Assembly: GCF_051521505.1 (NCBI RefSeq)
Contig: NZ_CP150356.1
Coordinates: forward strand, 4,154,001 to 4,218,000
Reading direction: 5' to 3'
DNA: 64,000 nucleotides
Source: Sorangium sp025924095
Lineage (GTDB): Bacteria > Myxococcota_A > Polyangia > Polyangiales > Polyangiaceae
The notes below the pieces were generated by a model. The model saw only the letters and a list, made by a program, of their open reading frames with translations, was not told where the DNA came from and did not search any database. Shown here piece by piece: positions 42,222 to 51,695 of the stretch. Position numbers and translations under genes: made by a program. Position 1 is the first letter of the stretch, and the number at the start of each line of letters is the position of its first letter.

Positions 42222-43387
42222 TATTTCAGGAAGAGCAGATCCGGACTCTCGCCCGGGAAGTAGTTGATCCCCGCGACCGGCGTGCCCATCTGCTCCTCCG
42301 CCAGCGTGTAGCCGTCGCGGATCAAGGCGCCGTACACCGGGTGCGCTCCGACGTTCGGCGTGTCGAGGGAGTCGACCGCATTCCGGTTGAACGAGTACAC
42401 GGCGTTCCTGAACCTGAACGCGGGATCGTGCCTGTTGAACGCGGGGATCCCCTCGACCTGCGCCGCGAACTGCGACTTGTTCGGCTCCAGGTCCGACGGG
42501 TACTCCTTCGCGTGGAACACGATGATGACGTCGCCGTTCCACAGGTTGATGTGACCGTGAAACAGGTCTGCCCTCGAGAACCGGGAGGCGGTCATGACCC
42601 TCACCTTCTCGAAGACCGCGATGAAAAAGGCCCTCACGGCCACGTCGTCCAGGGTGCGGAGGCCGGTAAGGGGGTCCGCGGCTCCGCCGCTGGCCCAGTT
42701 GTTCGTCCTGAGGTAATTGGCTCCGTTGAACTGGCCGTTGTACGCCGACAGCCCGTCGATGTACGCCGGCAGCCGCACCGTGGTGAGCCCCACGAGGTTC
42801 TGCCGGATCTCGGCGGCGGTGGCCCCGGCCATCGCGTTCGCGAGCGCGCCGGGGACGGCGACGCCGAGCCGCTGCGTTCTCACGCCCTGGACCCACCGGC
42901 TCCCGGTGAACCACCTGTAGAGCAGGTAGCTGGCGCCTGCCGCGACGGCGAGGCCGCCGATGGCGAGGCCGATGGGCTGCGCGACCGCGGGCTCGGCCGC
43001 GTCGCCGCGCGCGCCCGGAGCGTCGTTTGCCGCTCGCCCGAACGCCGGGCGCGCCTGCGCGACGGTGGCTGGATGGGGGAACGGCCGCGCGGGCCCCCGG
43101 AGAGCGGTTTGCTTCTGCGCCACCCCGACGGTCGCGGGGTGCGGGGGACGCCTCGCGCCCGCCGCCGGCTGGGCGACCGTCGCCGGGTGGGGAGGGCGCG
43201 GTGAGCGGGCGGCGGTGGCCGGATGAGGTGTTTGCGCGCCCGTCGCGGCGCGAGGCTGGCCCGCCGTTGCAGGGGGTGAGGGTCTCTGCTGCACCACGGT
43301 CGCTGGATGGGGAGGCCGCGTCGCGCCGGCCAGAGACGGCGACCGCGACCGCGACCGCGTACCCGTATCAGAATTTCGGGGTGGCAT
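42221..43387 (-). CDS. PHPAT-repeat protein with unknown C-terminal domain (candidate effector)
   Basis: 388 aa from ATG 43387. Residues 20-115 are Pro/Ala-rich with five PHPAT[VA] motifs (near 26, 54, 66, 82 and 104), mostly followed by a Q or A-Q. A single hydrophobic segment at about 138-160 (IGLAIGGLAVAAGASYLLYR) comes next, then a 225-residue globular domain: RLPAYIDGLSAYNGQFNGAN, FFIAVFEKVRVMTASRFSRA, FHGHINLWNGDVIIVFHAKE and NAVYSFNRNAVDSLDTPNVG. The HGHINLWNG/FHAKEYP part is conserved-looking but not a fold I can name. Position among VgrG, Rhs and DUF2169 genes suggests a delivered effector. Reading further upstream is possible but lacks composition support. Confidence 0.6.
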   Translation of the reverse strand: MPPRNSDTGTRSRSRSPSLAGATRPPHPATVVQQRPSPPATAGQPRAATGAQTPHPATAARSPRPPHPATVAQPAAGARRPPHPATVGVAQKQTALRGPARPFPHPATVAQARPAFGRAANDAPGARGDAAEPAVAQPIGLAIGGLAVAAGASYLLYRWFTGSRWVQGVRTQRLGVAVPGALANAMAGATAAEIRQNLVGLTTVRLPAYIDGLSAYNGQFNGANYLRTNNWASGGAADPLTGLRTLDDVAVRAFFIAVFEKVRVMTASRFSRADLFHGHINLWNGDVIIVFHAKEYPSDLEPNKSQFAAQVEGIPAFNRHDPAFRFRNAVYSFNRNAVDSLDTPNVGAHPVYGALIRDGYTLAEEQMGTPVAGINYFPGESPDLLFLK

Positions 43388-43782
43388 CGGGTTGAGATCG
43401 AGGCTACCCGACGCTGTTGCGCTGTTCAACCGCCGCGGCCCCCGCAGCCCGCGCAAGCGCGGCCGTTTCCACGCAGCGTGGCCGAGGTGCTGCCGAATCG
43501 AGGTCGCGGGCGAGCGCATCAATATCCCGCTCCCGAGCTCGCTGCCGGCGGGGTCGGGTGATCCGCGTCGTGAACATCACGTGCTCAATGCTCATGTCGT
43601 TGCTCAAAGGCTCAGGCTCAGACTCCGGCGCGGGGCTCTCCTCATCGGTGCGTGGGCAGGAAACCGTCACGCGCTGCCCTGCGCTCTGAGCGCCGAAAAA
43701 TCCGACCCCACCCCGCGTTCCCCGCGTCGGTTCCGCGCCGCGGCCCAGCGCCGGGCTTGGCGCCGCCCGCCGATCGCTTACC
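43388..43782. other. Divergent intergenic region ahead of the vgrG operon
   Basis: 395 bases between the PHPAT gene and the first vgrG. A minus-strand frame starting MSIEHVMFTTRITRPRRQRA (ATG near 43595) is open for about 63 codons but lacks any known motif and is Arg/Ala-rich. I do not call it. Promoters for both neighbours must lie here. Confidence 0.4.
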
Positions 43783-46017
43783 ATGACCCCGATGGCCGCC
43801 ACCTTCGCCACCTTCTCCCTCGAGGGCGACAAGATCCCCGCGGACACCGCCGTGACCGGCTTCGAGGCCATCGAGGCCGTCTCGACCCCCTACACGGTCG
43901 AGGTGCGCTTCGCGACGATGGACGCCGCCTTCCGGGTCGAGGACTGCCTGCGCAGCCGCCTCTGCCTGCGCGTCGTCGACACCGCCGGCAACGAGCGCCT
44001 GTTCGACGGCATCGTCGACCGCGCCGGCTTCGCGCGCATCGTGGGCGAGGCCCGCCAGTTCGACGTCCGCCTGCGGCCCGCCCTCGCGGCGCTCGCGCAC
44101 CGCGAGGGGTGCCGCATCTTCCAGGAGAAGAGCGTCGTCCAGGTCGTGCAGACGGTCCTCGAGGAGGCGGGCTTCGGCGACAAGGTCGAGTGGCGGAACG
44201 CGAAGGAGTACGAGCCGCGCGAGTTCATCGTCCAGTACCGCGAGTCGCACCTCAACTTCGTCTCACGCCTCCTCGAGGACAACGGCCTCTTCTACTATTT
44301 CCGGCACGAGGCCGACGGGCACACGATGATCATCACCGACGACCCCGCCTCCTTCGCTGTCGAGGAGGGGACGCCTGTGCTCTTCCGCATGGCGCAGGGC
44401 GGCCTCCCCGGGAGCCTGCCGCTCGCCAAGCTCACGAGGACGCGCGCGCTGCGCACGAACCGCGTGGTTCTCCGGGACTACGATTTCGAGAAGCCCGACG
44501 TGAAGCCCGAGTCCTCGCTGCCCCGCAAGGAGGCCCTCGACCTGCCCTATTTCGAGTACCCCGCCGGCTTCACCAAGGGGAGCGTGGGCGCGCGCCGCGC
44601 CGACGCCCGCATGCGCGAGCTCTCCGCCGACGCCGACGTGTGCGAGGGCGAGAGCCGCGCCTCCGGGCTCAAGGTGGGCGAGCCGTTCCTCGTCGAGGGC
44701 GCCGCGGAGCCGTGCCTGAACGGCGAGTTCGTGGTCACCCACCTGCGCTCGCGCGGCAACCAGACGCTCACCGGCGGAGAGACGAACGTCGACGTCGAGA
44801 ACCATTTTCGCGGCGTCCCCAAGGGCGCGCCCTTTGCGGCCGAGCGCCGCGCGCGGAGGCCGCGTATCCGCGGCATCCAGACCGCGGTCGTCACGGGGTC
44901 GAGCACCCAGGAGCAGGCGATCCACGTCGACAAATACGGCCGCATCAAGGTCCGCTTCTTCTGGGACCGGCAAGGCCAGCAAGACCACACGGCGAGCTGC
45001 TGGCTGCGCGTCTCGCAGGTCGCGATGGGCGGCTCGATGGTCCTCCCCCGCGTCGGCTGGGAGGTCTCCGTCGCCTTCCTCGACGGCGACCCGGACCGGC
45101 CGCTCGCCCTCGGGCGCACCTACAACGCCGAGAAGACGCCGCCCGCGGCGCTCCCCGCCGCCAAGGCCTCCGGGACGCTCAAGAGCATGTCGTCGCCGGG
45201 CGCGGGCGGCCATAACGAGATCGGCATGTCCGACAGCTCGGGGAGCCAGGGCTTCGGCGTCCACGCCCAGAAGGACCTCAACGTCACCGTCAAGAATGAC
45301 AAGGTCGACGAGGTCGCGGTCAACGAGGAGCAGCACATCAGCGTGAACGGCTCCCGGTCGGTCAAGGTCGATGAGTCGATCTCCGTGGCCGGCGATCAAT
45401 CGCTCGACGTCGGCGCGGTGCTCTCGCACAAGATCACGGGCAACCAGAGCATCTCGATCGGCGGCAACGACACGACAAACGCGATCAGCAACTACGTCGA
45501 GAAGATCACCGGCAACCGCGCCTACACGGTGAGCGGGAACCAGATCACGATCTCGAACGGCATCGAGCAGTCGATCACCGGCGACATGAGCCGCAAGGTC
45601 GGCGCGCTGCAGCTCTCCGGGAGCCTCGCCTCCATCAACGACAACGTCCTCGGCGGCATGACCGAGACCGTGGGCGCCGTGAAGGTGCAGCTCATCAACG
45701 GCAGCCACGGAGAGCAGATCTCGGCGAACAAGGACCAGACGTCGATCGCGGCCGAGCTCCACCTCACGAAGGGCTCCCTCTCCCATGTGGCGGCCGGCGT
45801 CACGAACCTCGTGGGCGGTCTCCATTACCAGAAGCTGAACGGCGATCTCGTTGTGCAGGCGCCGCTCATCACGCTCCTCGGCGCGGTCGGCTCCTTCAAG
45901 GGCGGTGGCAGCGAGCTCAAGCTCGGCGGCGGACCCATCGTGATCAAGGGGACCAAGATCGCGGTCAAGGGCGCGCTGGTGGTCAAGATGGGCGCGTCGA
46001 TGAAGCTCGGATCGTGA
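43783..46017 (+). CDS. vgrG: Type VI secretion spike protein VgrG (first of three)
   Basis: 744 aa. Front half is the gp27/gp5-OB-like region: RFATMDAAFRVEDCLRSRLC, the hallmark CRIFQEKSVVQVVQTVLEEA, YEPREFIVQYRESHLNFVSR + LLEDNGLFYYF (split), and HVDKYGRIKVRFFWDRQGQQ + DHTASCWLRVSQVAMGGSMV (split), the OB-fold loop. Residues about 470-744 form a long beta-helix needle of NQ-x-I/V repeats (GNQSISIGGNDT, SGNQITISNGIEQSITGDM). VgrG trimers tip the T6SS tube and carry effectors. No toxin domain is fused. The gene is followed 27 bases later by the second vgrG. Confidence 0.95.
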   Translation: MTPMAATFATFSLEGDKIPADTAVTGFEAIEAVSTPYTVEVRFATMDAAFRVEDCLRSRLCLRVVDTAGNERLFDGIVDRAGFARIVGEARQFDVRLRPALAALAHREGCRIFQEKSVVQVVQTVLEEAGFGDKVEWRNAKEYEPREFIVQYRESHLNFVSRLLEDNGLFYYFRHEADGHTMIITDDPASFAVEEGTPVLFRMAQGGLPGSLPLAKLTRTRALRTNRVVLRDYDFEKPDVKPESSLPRKEALDLPYFEYPAGFTKGSVGARRADARMRELSADADVCEGESRASGLKVGEPFLVEGAAEPCLNGEFVVTHLRSRGNQTLTGGETNVDVENHFRGVPKGAPFAAERRARRPRIRGIQTAVVTGSSTQEQAIHVDKYGRIKVRFFWDRQGQQDHTASCWLRVSQVAMGGSMVLPRVGWEVSVAFLDGDPDRPLALGRTYNAEKTPPAALPAAKASGTLKSMSSPGAGGHNEIGMSDSSGSQGFGVHAQKDLNVTVKNDKVDEVAVNEEQHISVNGSRSVKVDESISVAGDQSLDVGAVLSHKITGNQSISIGGNDTTNAISNYVEKITGNRAYTVSGNQITISNGIEQSITGDMSRKVGALQLSGSLASINDNVLGGMTETVGAVKVQLINGSHGEQISANKDQTSIAAELHLTKGSLSHVAAGVTNLVGGLHYQKLNGDLVVQAPLITLLGAVGSFKGGGSELKLGGGPIVIKGTKIAVKGALVVKMGASMKLGS

Positions 46018-46044
46018 GGTCCAGGGTCGCTTGTGAGGTGAAGA

Positions 46045-48318
46045 GTGGCTGAACATCAACTCCTCGCCGTCCCCGCCGTCAGCGTGGAGGGCAAGATCTA
46101 CCGGGTGCTGCGCTTCGAGCTCACCGAGCAGCTCTCGGAGCTCACCCGCCTGGAATGCGAGCTGCTCGACGACGAGGCGGCGCTCCCGCGGCCGAAGGAG
46201 GTCGTCGGCAAGCGCGCGGTGTTCACGCTGTCGCGCAGCGACGACACGCAGACCCGCACCTTCGCGGGGACCATCGTCCTCGCCGAGCTCCTGCCCGACC
46301 CCGACGACGTGCCCACGCTGCGGCTCCATGTTGCGCCGGCGCTATGGAACCTGGCGCAGCGCGCCGACTGCCGGATCTTCCAGGAGAAGAGCGCGGTCGA
46401 CATCGCGAAGGAGGTCCTGGAGAGCGCGGGCGTGCCCGCGAGCCAGCAGGACTGGCGCGTGACCGAGCCGCACCCCGCGCGGGTCTACACGGCCCAGTAC
46501 CGCGAGCGGGACCTCGATTTCGTCCACCGCCTCCTCGCCGAGGAGGGGATCTACTTCGCGATCCACACGAAGGACGACGCGGACGTGGCCGTCTTCAGCG
46601 ATTCGCCGACCGGCCTCGAGGACATCGAGGGCACGACGTCGCTGCCGTTCTTCCAGGACTTCGGCGTGGAGGGCTCGGCGGATCGCGTGGTGCGCCTCTC
46701 CCGCGAGGTCTCGGTGCGGAGCGACAAGGTGTTCGTCCGCGATTACAACCCGGAGAAGCCGTCGCTCAAGCTGGAGGCGTCGGCCGAGGGGAGCGACCCC
46801 GGGGAGCACGTGCTCGAGATCTACGACTATCCGGCGCGCACCGCCGACGTGAGCGGGGCCGAGCGGCTCGCCAGGGTGCTGCTCGACGCCGTGCAGGCCG
46901 AGCGCGACGTCGTGCGCGGCGAGACCGGCTCGCTCGCGCTGCTCCCGGGCCGGCGCTTCTCGGTGGGGGGCCACCCCTACGACCCGCTCAACCAGGAGTA
47001 CCTCGTGGTCCGCTCGCGCATCGCCGGCAGCCGGCCGCGGAACTTCGAGCTCTCCGGCGGCGCCGCCGTGCAGGAGGGCGCGCGCGACCTGCGCTTCGTC
47101 TGCGAGTTCTGGGGCGTGCCGACCGGGACCACGCGCTACAGCCCGCCGCGGCGCGCCCGCGAGCAGGTCATCCCGGGCGTGCAGACCGCGATGACGACCG
47201 GGCCCTCGGGGCAGGAGATCCACACGGACGCGAGCGGGCAGGTGAAGGTCTCCTTCCACTGGGATCGATCCGGCAAGGAGGACGACACGTCGAGCCGCTG
47301 GATCCGCACGAGCCAGGTGCCGACCGGCGGCTCCATGCTGCTGCCGCGCGTCGGCTGGGAGGTCACGGTGCGCCACGTCGAGGGCGACGCGGACCGGCCC
47401 TTCGTGATGGGTCGCCTGTACAACGCGCTCACGCCGCCGCCCTACGCGCTGCCGAAGGAGGCCGGGAAGAGCTCCCTCCAGACCGCGACGACGCCGGGCG
47501 GGGGCAGCAGCAACGAGCTTCGTATGTCGGATACGAAGGGCGGCGAGGAGATGTTCATCAACGCCTCGAAGGACATGTCCACCGAGGTGAAGAACAACGC
47601 CACCGAGTCGATCGGCAACAACCACTCGAAGAAGATCGGCGCGGACCAGACGACGAACGTCACGAACAGCATGACGAGCAGCGTCGGGGCCAACCAGAAG
47701 GTCTCGGTCTCGGGCAACCAGGCGATGAAGGTGGAGACCTTCCACGTGAACGACATCGGCGGCGACCACACGCTCGCGATCGGCGGGAACCGCGACATGA
47801 AGGTCGGCGGGGATCACAAGCGCGACGTCGCCGGCGACAGCACGCTCAACGTCTCCGGCAACCAGATCGACCTCGTGGTCGGCTCGGTCACGGACCAGAC
47901 CCTGGCCGCCTTCAACCACGAGGTCGGCGCGGCGCTCGTCGAGCTCACGCTGGGCCACCGCTCCGTGACGGTGCAGGGCGACCGGAGCGAGACGGCGACG
48001 GGCGCCAAGGTGATCGCGGTCAAGGCCGGGCGCGGCGTCCAGGTCGGCGGATCGATGAACGTGAAGGTCGGCGGCGCGATCGTCAACGTGGCCAACGGGG
48101 ATCGCGTGGAGAGCTCGCTCGGCGCCTACACCGAGCTCGCGGGGGGCGCGCAGATCGTCAAGGCGAACAACGTCGTCTTCGAGGCGACCGGCGCGCTCAC
48201 GCTGGTCATGGGCGCGTCGATCGTGTCGCTGACGCCCGCGAGCGTCGCGATCATCGGCCTGTCCGCGAAGCTCGACGGCGACGTCGCCGACACCGCCGCG
48301 CTGGTGATGGACAACTGA
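46045..48318 (+). CDS. vgrG: Type VI secretion spike protein VgrG (second of three)
   Basis: 757 aa from GTG 46045 with GAGG upstream. Diagnostic segments are LTEQLSELTRLECELLDDEA, CRIFQEKSAVDIAKEVLESA, AQYRERDLDFVHRLLAEEGI and the OB-fold VKVSFHWDRSGKEDDTSSRW. The needle (about 500-757) is rich in GNQxxxV repeats (NNHSKKIGADQTTNVTNSMT). Its N-terminal half has diverged clearly from the other two, so the triplet is not a recent duplication. It shares an operon with them (16-27 base gaps). Confidence 0.95.
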   Translation: MAEHQLLAVPAVSVEGKIYRVLRFELTEQLSELTRLECELLDDEAALPRPKEVVGKRAVFTLSRSDDTQTRTFAGTIVLAELLPDPDDVPTLRLHVAPALWNLAQRADCRIFQEKSAVDIAKEVLESAGVPASQQDWRVTEPHPARVYTAQYRERDLDFVHRLLAEEGIYFAIHTKDDADVAVFSDSPTGLEDIEGTTSLPFFQDFGVEGSADRVVRLSREVSVRSDKVFVRDYNPEKPSLKLEASAEGSDPGEHVLEIYDYPARTADVSGAERLARVLLDAVQAERDVVRGETGSLALLPGRRFSVGGHPYDPLNQEYLVVRSRIAGSRPRNFELSGGAAVQEGARDLRFVCEFWGVPTGTTRYSPPRRAREQVIPGVQTAMTTGPSGQEIHTDASGQVKVSFHWDRSGKEDDTSSRWIRTSQVPTGGSMLLPRVGWEVTVRHVEGDADRPFVMGRLYNALTPPPYALPKEAGKSSLQTATTPGGGSSNELRMSDTKGGEEMFINASKDMSTEVKNNATESIGNNHSKKIGADQTTNVTNSMTSSVGANQKVSVSGNQAMKVETFHVNDIGGDHTLAIGGNRDMKVGGDHKRDVAGDSTLNVSGNQIDLVVGSVTDQTLAAFNHEVGAALVELTLGHRSVTVQGDRSETATGAKVIAVKAGRGVQVGGSMNVKVGGAIVNVANGDRVESSLGAYTELAGGAQIVKANNVVFEATGALTLVMGASIVSLTPASVAIIGLSAKLDGDVADTAALVMDN

Positions 48319-48334
48319 GGAGCAGGAGGCGAAC

Positions 48335-51094
48335 GTGGCACGCGAGACGATTGCGCACTTCACGATCGAGGAAGTCCCCGCCGCCCGGGTGCTCCGCTTC
48401 GAGTCGATCCACGAGGCGGGCAGGCCGCTGGTGCTCGACGTCGAGGTGGTCCTCCACATGTTCCAGGAGCTCGACGCGATGATCGGGAAGAGCGCGGTGC
48501 TCTCCTTCGGCGCGCCCGGCGAGGCGCCGCGCGTCCTCGCCGGCACGGTGGAGGCCGCGACCTCGATCGGCTCCACCGAGCTCGGTATGGAGGCGAGCGG
48601 CGCGCGCTACGCCGTGCGCGTCGTCTCCTCCCTCGCGCTCCTCGCGCGCAGCGTCGACTCGCGCATCTTCCAGGAGATGAGCGCCAAGGAGATCGCCCAG
48701 CAGGTCCTCGAGGACCACGGGGTCGCGCGGGTCGCGTGGCGGCTCAGCGGCGACTGCCCGAAGCGCGAGTACTGCGTGCAGTACCAGGAGAGCGCGCTCG
48801 CGTTCATCTCGCGGCTCATGGAGCACGAGGGCATCTACAGCTTCGTCGAGGTGGACTCCGACGGGGAGCTCCTTGTCTTCGACGACGACAGCACCGTGGC
48901 CGCGCCGATCCCGGGAGACCCCGCGCTGCCGTTCCGGCGGCGCACCGGCCTGAGCGCGGCCGACGAGCGCGACGCGATCTACGCGATCCGCGAGCTCGAG
49001 CGGGTGCGCTCCGGCAAGTTCGTCCTCCGCGACTTCGACTTCAAGCGACCGCAGCTCGACCTCACCGCGACCGCGGCGTCGAGCGAGCACGCCGAGCTCG
49101 CGCGCTACGACTACCCGGGCGGCTATTTCGAGCCGAGCGACGGGCAGCGGCTCGCGCAGATCCGGCTCGAGGAGGAGCAGGTCGAGCGGCGCACGCTCGA
49201 GATCGAAGCGGTCTGCCCGCGCCTCGCGGTCGGCCAGAAGCTCACGATCACGGACGCCGGTGAGCTCGACGGCGAGTACTTCCTCTTCGCGGTGACGCAC
49301 ACCTTCGTCCACGACGACGGCGAGGAGCGCGAGGGCGCCGCGCCGCGATCGCGGTCGCGGGCGCGCCTCGTGCCGGCCGACGTGAAGTACAGGCCGCGGC
49401 GCATCACGCCGATCCCGGTCATCGAGGGGCCGCAGACGGCGACGGTGGTGGCGCCGGCCGGCTCGCAGCCCGAGGCGATCCACACCGACGAGCACGGCCG
49501 CTGCAAGGTCAAGTTCCACTGGGATCGCGGCGAGGCGACCGACGACAAGGCCTCGTGCTGGATGCGGGTCGCGCAGCTCCAGACCTCGGGCTCGATGATG
49601 CTCCCGCGCATCGGCTGGGAGATGATCGTCGAGTTCCTCGAGGGGAGCCCCGATCGTCCGATCGTCACCGGCCGCCTCTACAACGGCGTTTACATGCCGC
49701 CGTACGCGCTGCCGGAGGGCAAGACCCGCACGGCGATCCGGACCGCGAGCACGCCGGGCGGCGGCGGCGCCAACGAGGTCCGCTTCGAGGACAAGGCGGG
49801 CGCCGAGGAGATCATGATGCACGCCCAGCACGACATGAAGACGGCCGCCGCGAACAACGCCAAGAAGAACATCGGCAACAACGAGACCACGGTGATCGGG
49901 AACAACGCGTCCCTCGAGGTCGGCGGCAACCAGACGACGAAGATCACGAAGGGCTCGTCGAACACGGTGGGCGCGGATCAGACGATCAGCGTGGGCGGCA
50001 ACCGCACCGTCGAGGTGAACGCGGTGTCGGCGGTGACGGCGAAGGGCAGCGCGACGACCACCGTGGGCGGGAACCAGTTCGAGATGGACGGCAACCCGCT
50101 CGAGGCGATGCTCGCGCTCGCGGCGCAGGCGGCGGTGCAGTTCGCGAGCGTGATGGCCAACAACGCGATCTCGGCGCTCCAGGGGCAGGTCGACGGCGCC
50201 ATCCACCAGGTGATGGGGCCGATCAACGCGTTGACCCAGAAGGCGCAGGGGGTCGCGGGCGCGATGAGCGCCGTCGCCGGCGGGGACATGAGCCGCATGC
50301 CCGCGATGATCGCGGGCGCGTCGGGCATCCCCGGCGCGGGCCAGCTCGCGGCCTCGATGGGCGGCGGCGGCGGCGGCGGTGGTGGTGGCGGCGGCGCGCC
50401 GGGTGGGTCCGGCCCGCCCAACATGCTCGCGTCGATCGCCGCGAACGCGGCGCACAGCAGCCTCGCCGGTCGGGTCTTCGTCAAGCCGGAGGCGCTCGCC
50501 TCGGCGCTCGGGATGGACTCGAGCGGCGGCGGCGGCGAGTCGATGGCGAACGCCGCCGGACCGGAGGGCAACGTCGATGGCGTCGACGCGACAGATCGCG
50601 AGAAGGGGCCCGGGCACTCGACCGCGAAGGTCGCGGGCACCCACAAGGAGGACGTGGGATCGATGAAGGTCCTCGGCGCGATCAAGGACATCGACAACAA
50701 CGTGACCGGCAAGAAGACGATCGACGTCGGCGCCGCGACGGTGCAGGTCGCGTTCGGCAGCTACGCGGAGAGCGTCACCGGCTCGAAGACCGAGAAGGCG
50801 ACGGGGCTCGTGGTCCTCAGCAACGCGGGTGAGAGCGAGACGATCACCGGCTCGCGCACCGCGATGGTGGGCGGCGCGGTCGTCGACAAGCTCAAGGGGT
50901 CGCACATCGTGCAGGCCGTCGGGCCTGCGACGTTCATCGGGGCCTTCCACAAGGTGGAGGCGAAGGGCGCCATCGTCTTCAAGTGCGGCGCCAGCGAGGT
51001 GGTGATCGACGGCGGCGGCGTCACCATCACCTCGCCGCTCGTGGCGTTCCTGGCCCCGAAGATCCAGCTGCCGAAGAAGGTCTCGGAGGTGTGA
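48335..51094 (+). CDS. vgrG: Type VI secretion spike protein VgrG, extended (third of three)
   Basis: 919 aa from GTG 48335 with CAGGAGG upstream. VgrG core: SRIFQEMSAKEIAQQVLEDH, VQYQESALAFISRLMEHEGI, CKVKFHWDRGEATDDKASCW. It is about 165 residues longer than the second. The needle is interrupted after GNQFEMDGNPLEAM by a helical and Gly-rich insertion (about residues 590-740, including a run of about a dozen Gly), after which needle repeats resume (GAIKDIDNNVTGKKTIDVGA). The insertion could be an effector or chaperone docking site. Its stop TGA overlaps the ATG of the DUF6484 gene (TGATG). Confidence 0.94.
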   Translation: MARETIAHFTIEEVPAARVLRFESIHEAGRPLVLDVEVVLHMFQELDAMIGKSAVLSFGAPGEAPRVLAGTVEAATSIGSTELGMEASGARYAVRVVSSLALLARSVDSRIFQEMSAKEIAQQVLEDHGVARVAWRLSGDCPKREYCVQYQESALAFISRLMEHEGIYSFVEVDSDGELLVFDDDSTVAAPIPGDPALPFRRRTGLSAADERDAIYAIRELERVRSGKFVLRDFDFKRPQLDLTATAASSEHAELARYDYPGGYFEPSDGQRLAQIRLEEEQVERRTLEIEAVCPRLAVGQKLTITDAGELDGEYFLFAVTHTFVHDDGEEREGAAPRSRSRARLVPADVKYRPRRITPIPVIEGPQTATVVAPAGSQPEAIHTDEHGRCKVKFHWDRGEATDDKASCWMRVAQLQTSGSMMLPRIGWEMIVEFLEGSPDRPIVTGRLYNGVYMPPYALPEGKTRTAIRTASTPGGGGANEVRFEDKAGAEEIMMHAQHDMKTAAANNAKKNIGNNETTVIGNNASLEVGGNQTTKITKGSSNTVGADQTISVGGNRTVEVNAVSAVTAKGSATTTVGGNQFEMDGNPLEAMLALAAQAAVQFASVMANNAISALQGQVDGAIHQVMGPINALTQKAQGVAGAMSAVAGGDMSRMPAMIAGASGIPGAGQLAASMGGGGGGGGGGGGAPGGSGPPNMLASIAANAAHSSLAGRVFVKPEALASALGMDSSGGGGESMANAAGPEGNVDGVDATDREKGPGHSTAKVAGTHKEDVGSMKVLGAIKDIDNNVTGKKTIDVGAATVQVAFGSYAESVTGSKTEKATGLVVLSNAGESETITGSRTAMVGGAVVDKLKGSHIVQAVGPATFIGAFHKVEAKGAIVFKCGASEVVIDGGGVTITSPLVAFLAPKIQLPKKVSEV

Positions 51095-51675
51095 TGGCGT
51101 CCTCGTTCGACGGTGAGCCCAGGCAGTCCGGCGCTTCCACCGCGGTGGAGGAGCTGGAGCCCGCGATCGAGCCGGCGGGGGCGTCCGGAGCGCCGCGCGT
51201 GACCCTGGACGACGTGCTCGCCGAGCCGGCCGCGGCGGGCGCGGCGCCGCTCCCGGTGCGGAGCGCGCAGCCGCTCGGCGCCGCGATGCGGACCGCGCGC
51301 GTCGCCGCGATCGCCGGGCGGGGGGCGCGGATCGTCGTGCGGGGCTCGGCGGAGCCGCTCGAGGCGCTCGTCGCGCCCGAGGTCGACCCCGAGGTGATCG
51401 CCGACGCGCACGCCCGCGGCGACGCGGTGCTCGTCGAGCTCTGCGAGGGCGCGCTGCCGCTGATCGTCGGGGCCCTGACGACGCAGCGGCCGAAGGCGCT
51501 CCACCTCAAGGCGACGACCATCACCATCGAGGGCGAGCAGGAGCTGCTGCTGCGCTCCGGCCGGGGCGCGGTGCGCATCCGCGAGGACGGCGACATCGAG
51601 GTGGTGGGCAGCCGGATCAGCGCCGCGTCACGGGGGCTGTTCCGGATCGTGGGGAGGCTGCTGCGGCTGAACTGA
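51094..51675 (+). CDS. DUF6484-like VgrG-partner protein
   Basis: 193 aa, start coupled to the third vgrG by TGATG. After an acidic Ala-rich N-terminus, the conserved core reads ARVAAIAGRGARIVVRGSAE, DPEVIADAHARGDAVLVELC + EGALPLIVGALTTQR (split) and LKATTITIEGEQELLLRSGR + GAVRIREDGDIEVVGSRISA (split). This is the short beta-rich domain called DUF6484 that follows VgrG genes in proteobacterial T6SS loci. The end (LRSGRGAVRIREDGDIEVVG) resembles a needle repeat, so it may cap or extend the spike. Confidence 0.82.
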   Translation: MASSFDGEPRQSGASTAVEELEPAIEPAGASGAPRVTLDDVLAEPAAAGAAPLPVRSAQPLGAAMRTARVAAIAGRGARIVVRGSAEPLEALVAPEVDPEVIADAHARGDAVLVELCEGALPLIVGALTTQRPKALHLKATTITIEGEQELLLRSGRGAVRIREDGDIEVVGSRISAASRGLFRIVGRLLRLN

Positions 51676-51695
51676 CGCCGCGCCGGGGCGGCGTC
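51674..51695 (+). terminator. Hairpin at the end of the vgrG operon
   Basis: GACGCCGC (51674-51681) and GCGGCGTC (51688-51695) form a perfect 8-bp stem with loop GCCGGG, overlapping the stop codon. No T tract. Confidence 0.45.

Noticed and set aside
43404..43600. 63-aa minus-strand ORF starting MSIEHVMFTTRITRP
   Set aside because: No Shine-Dalgarno, Arg/Ala-rich, no recognisable family; could be leader sequence of the PHPAT gene.
48251..50950. 899-codon minus-strand frame opposite the third vgrG
   Set aside because: Antisense shadow; VgrG signatures on the + strand are unambiguous.
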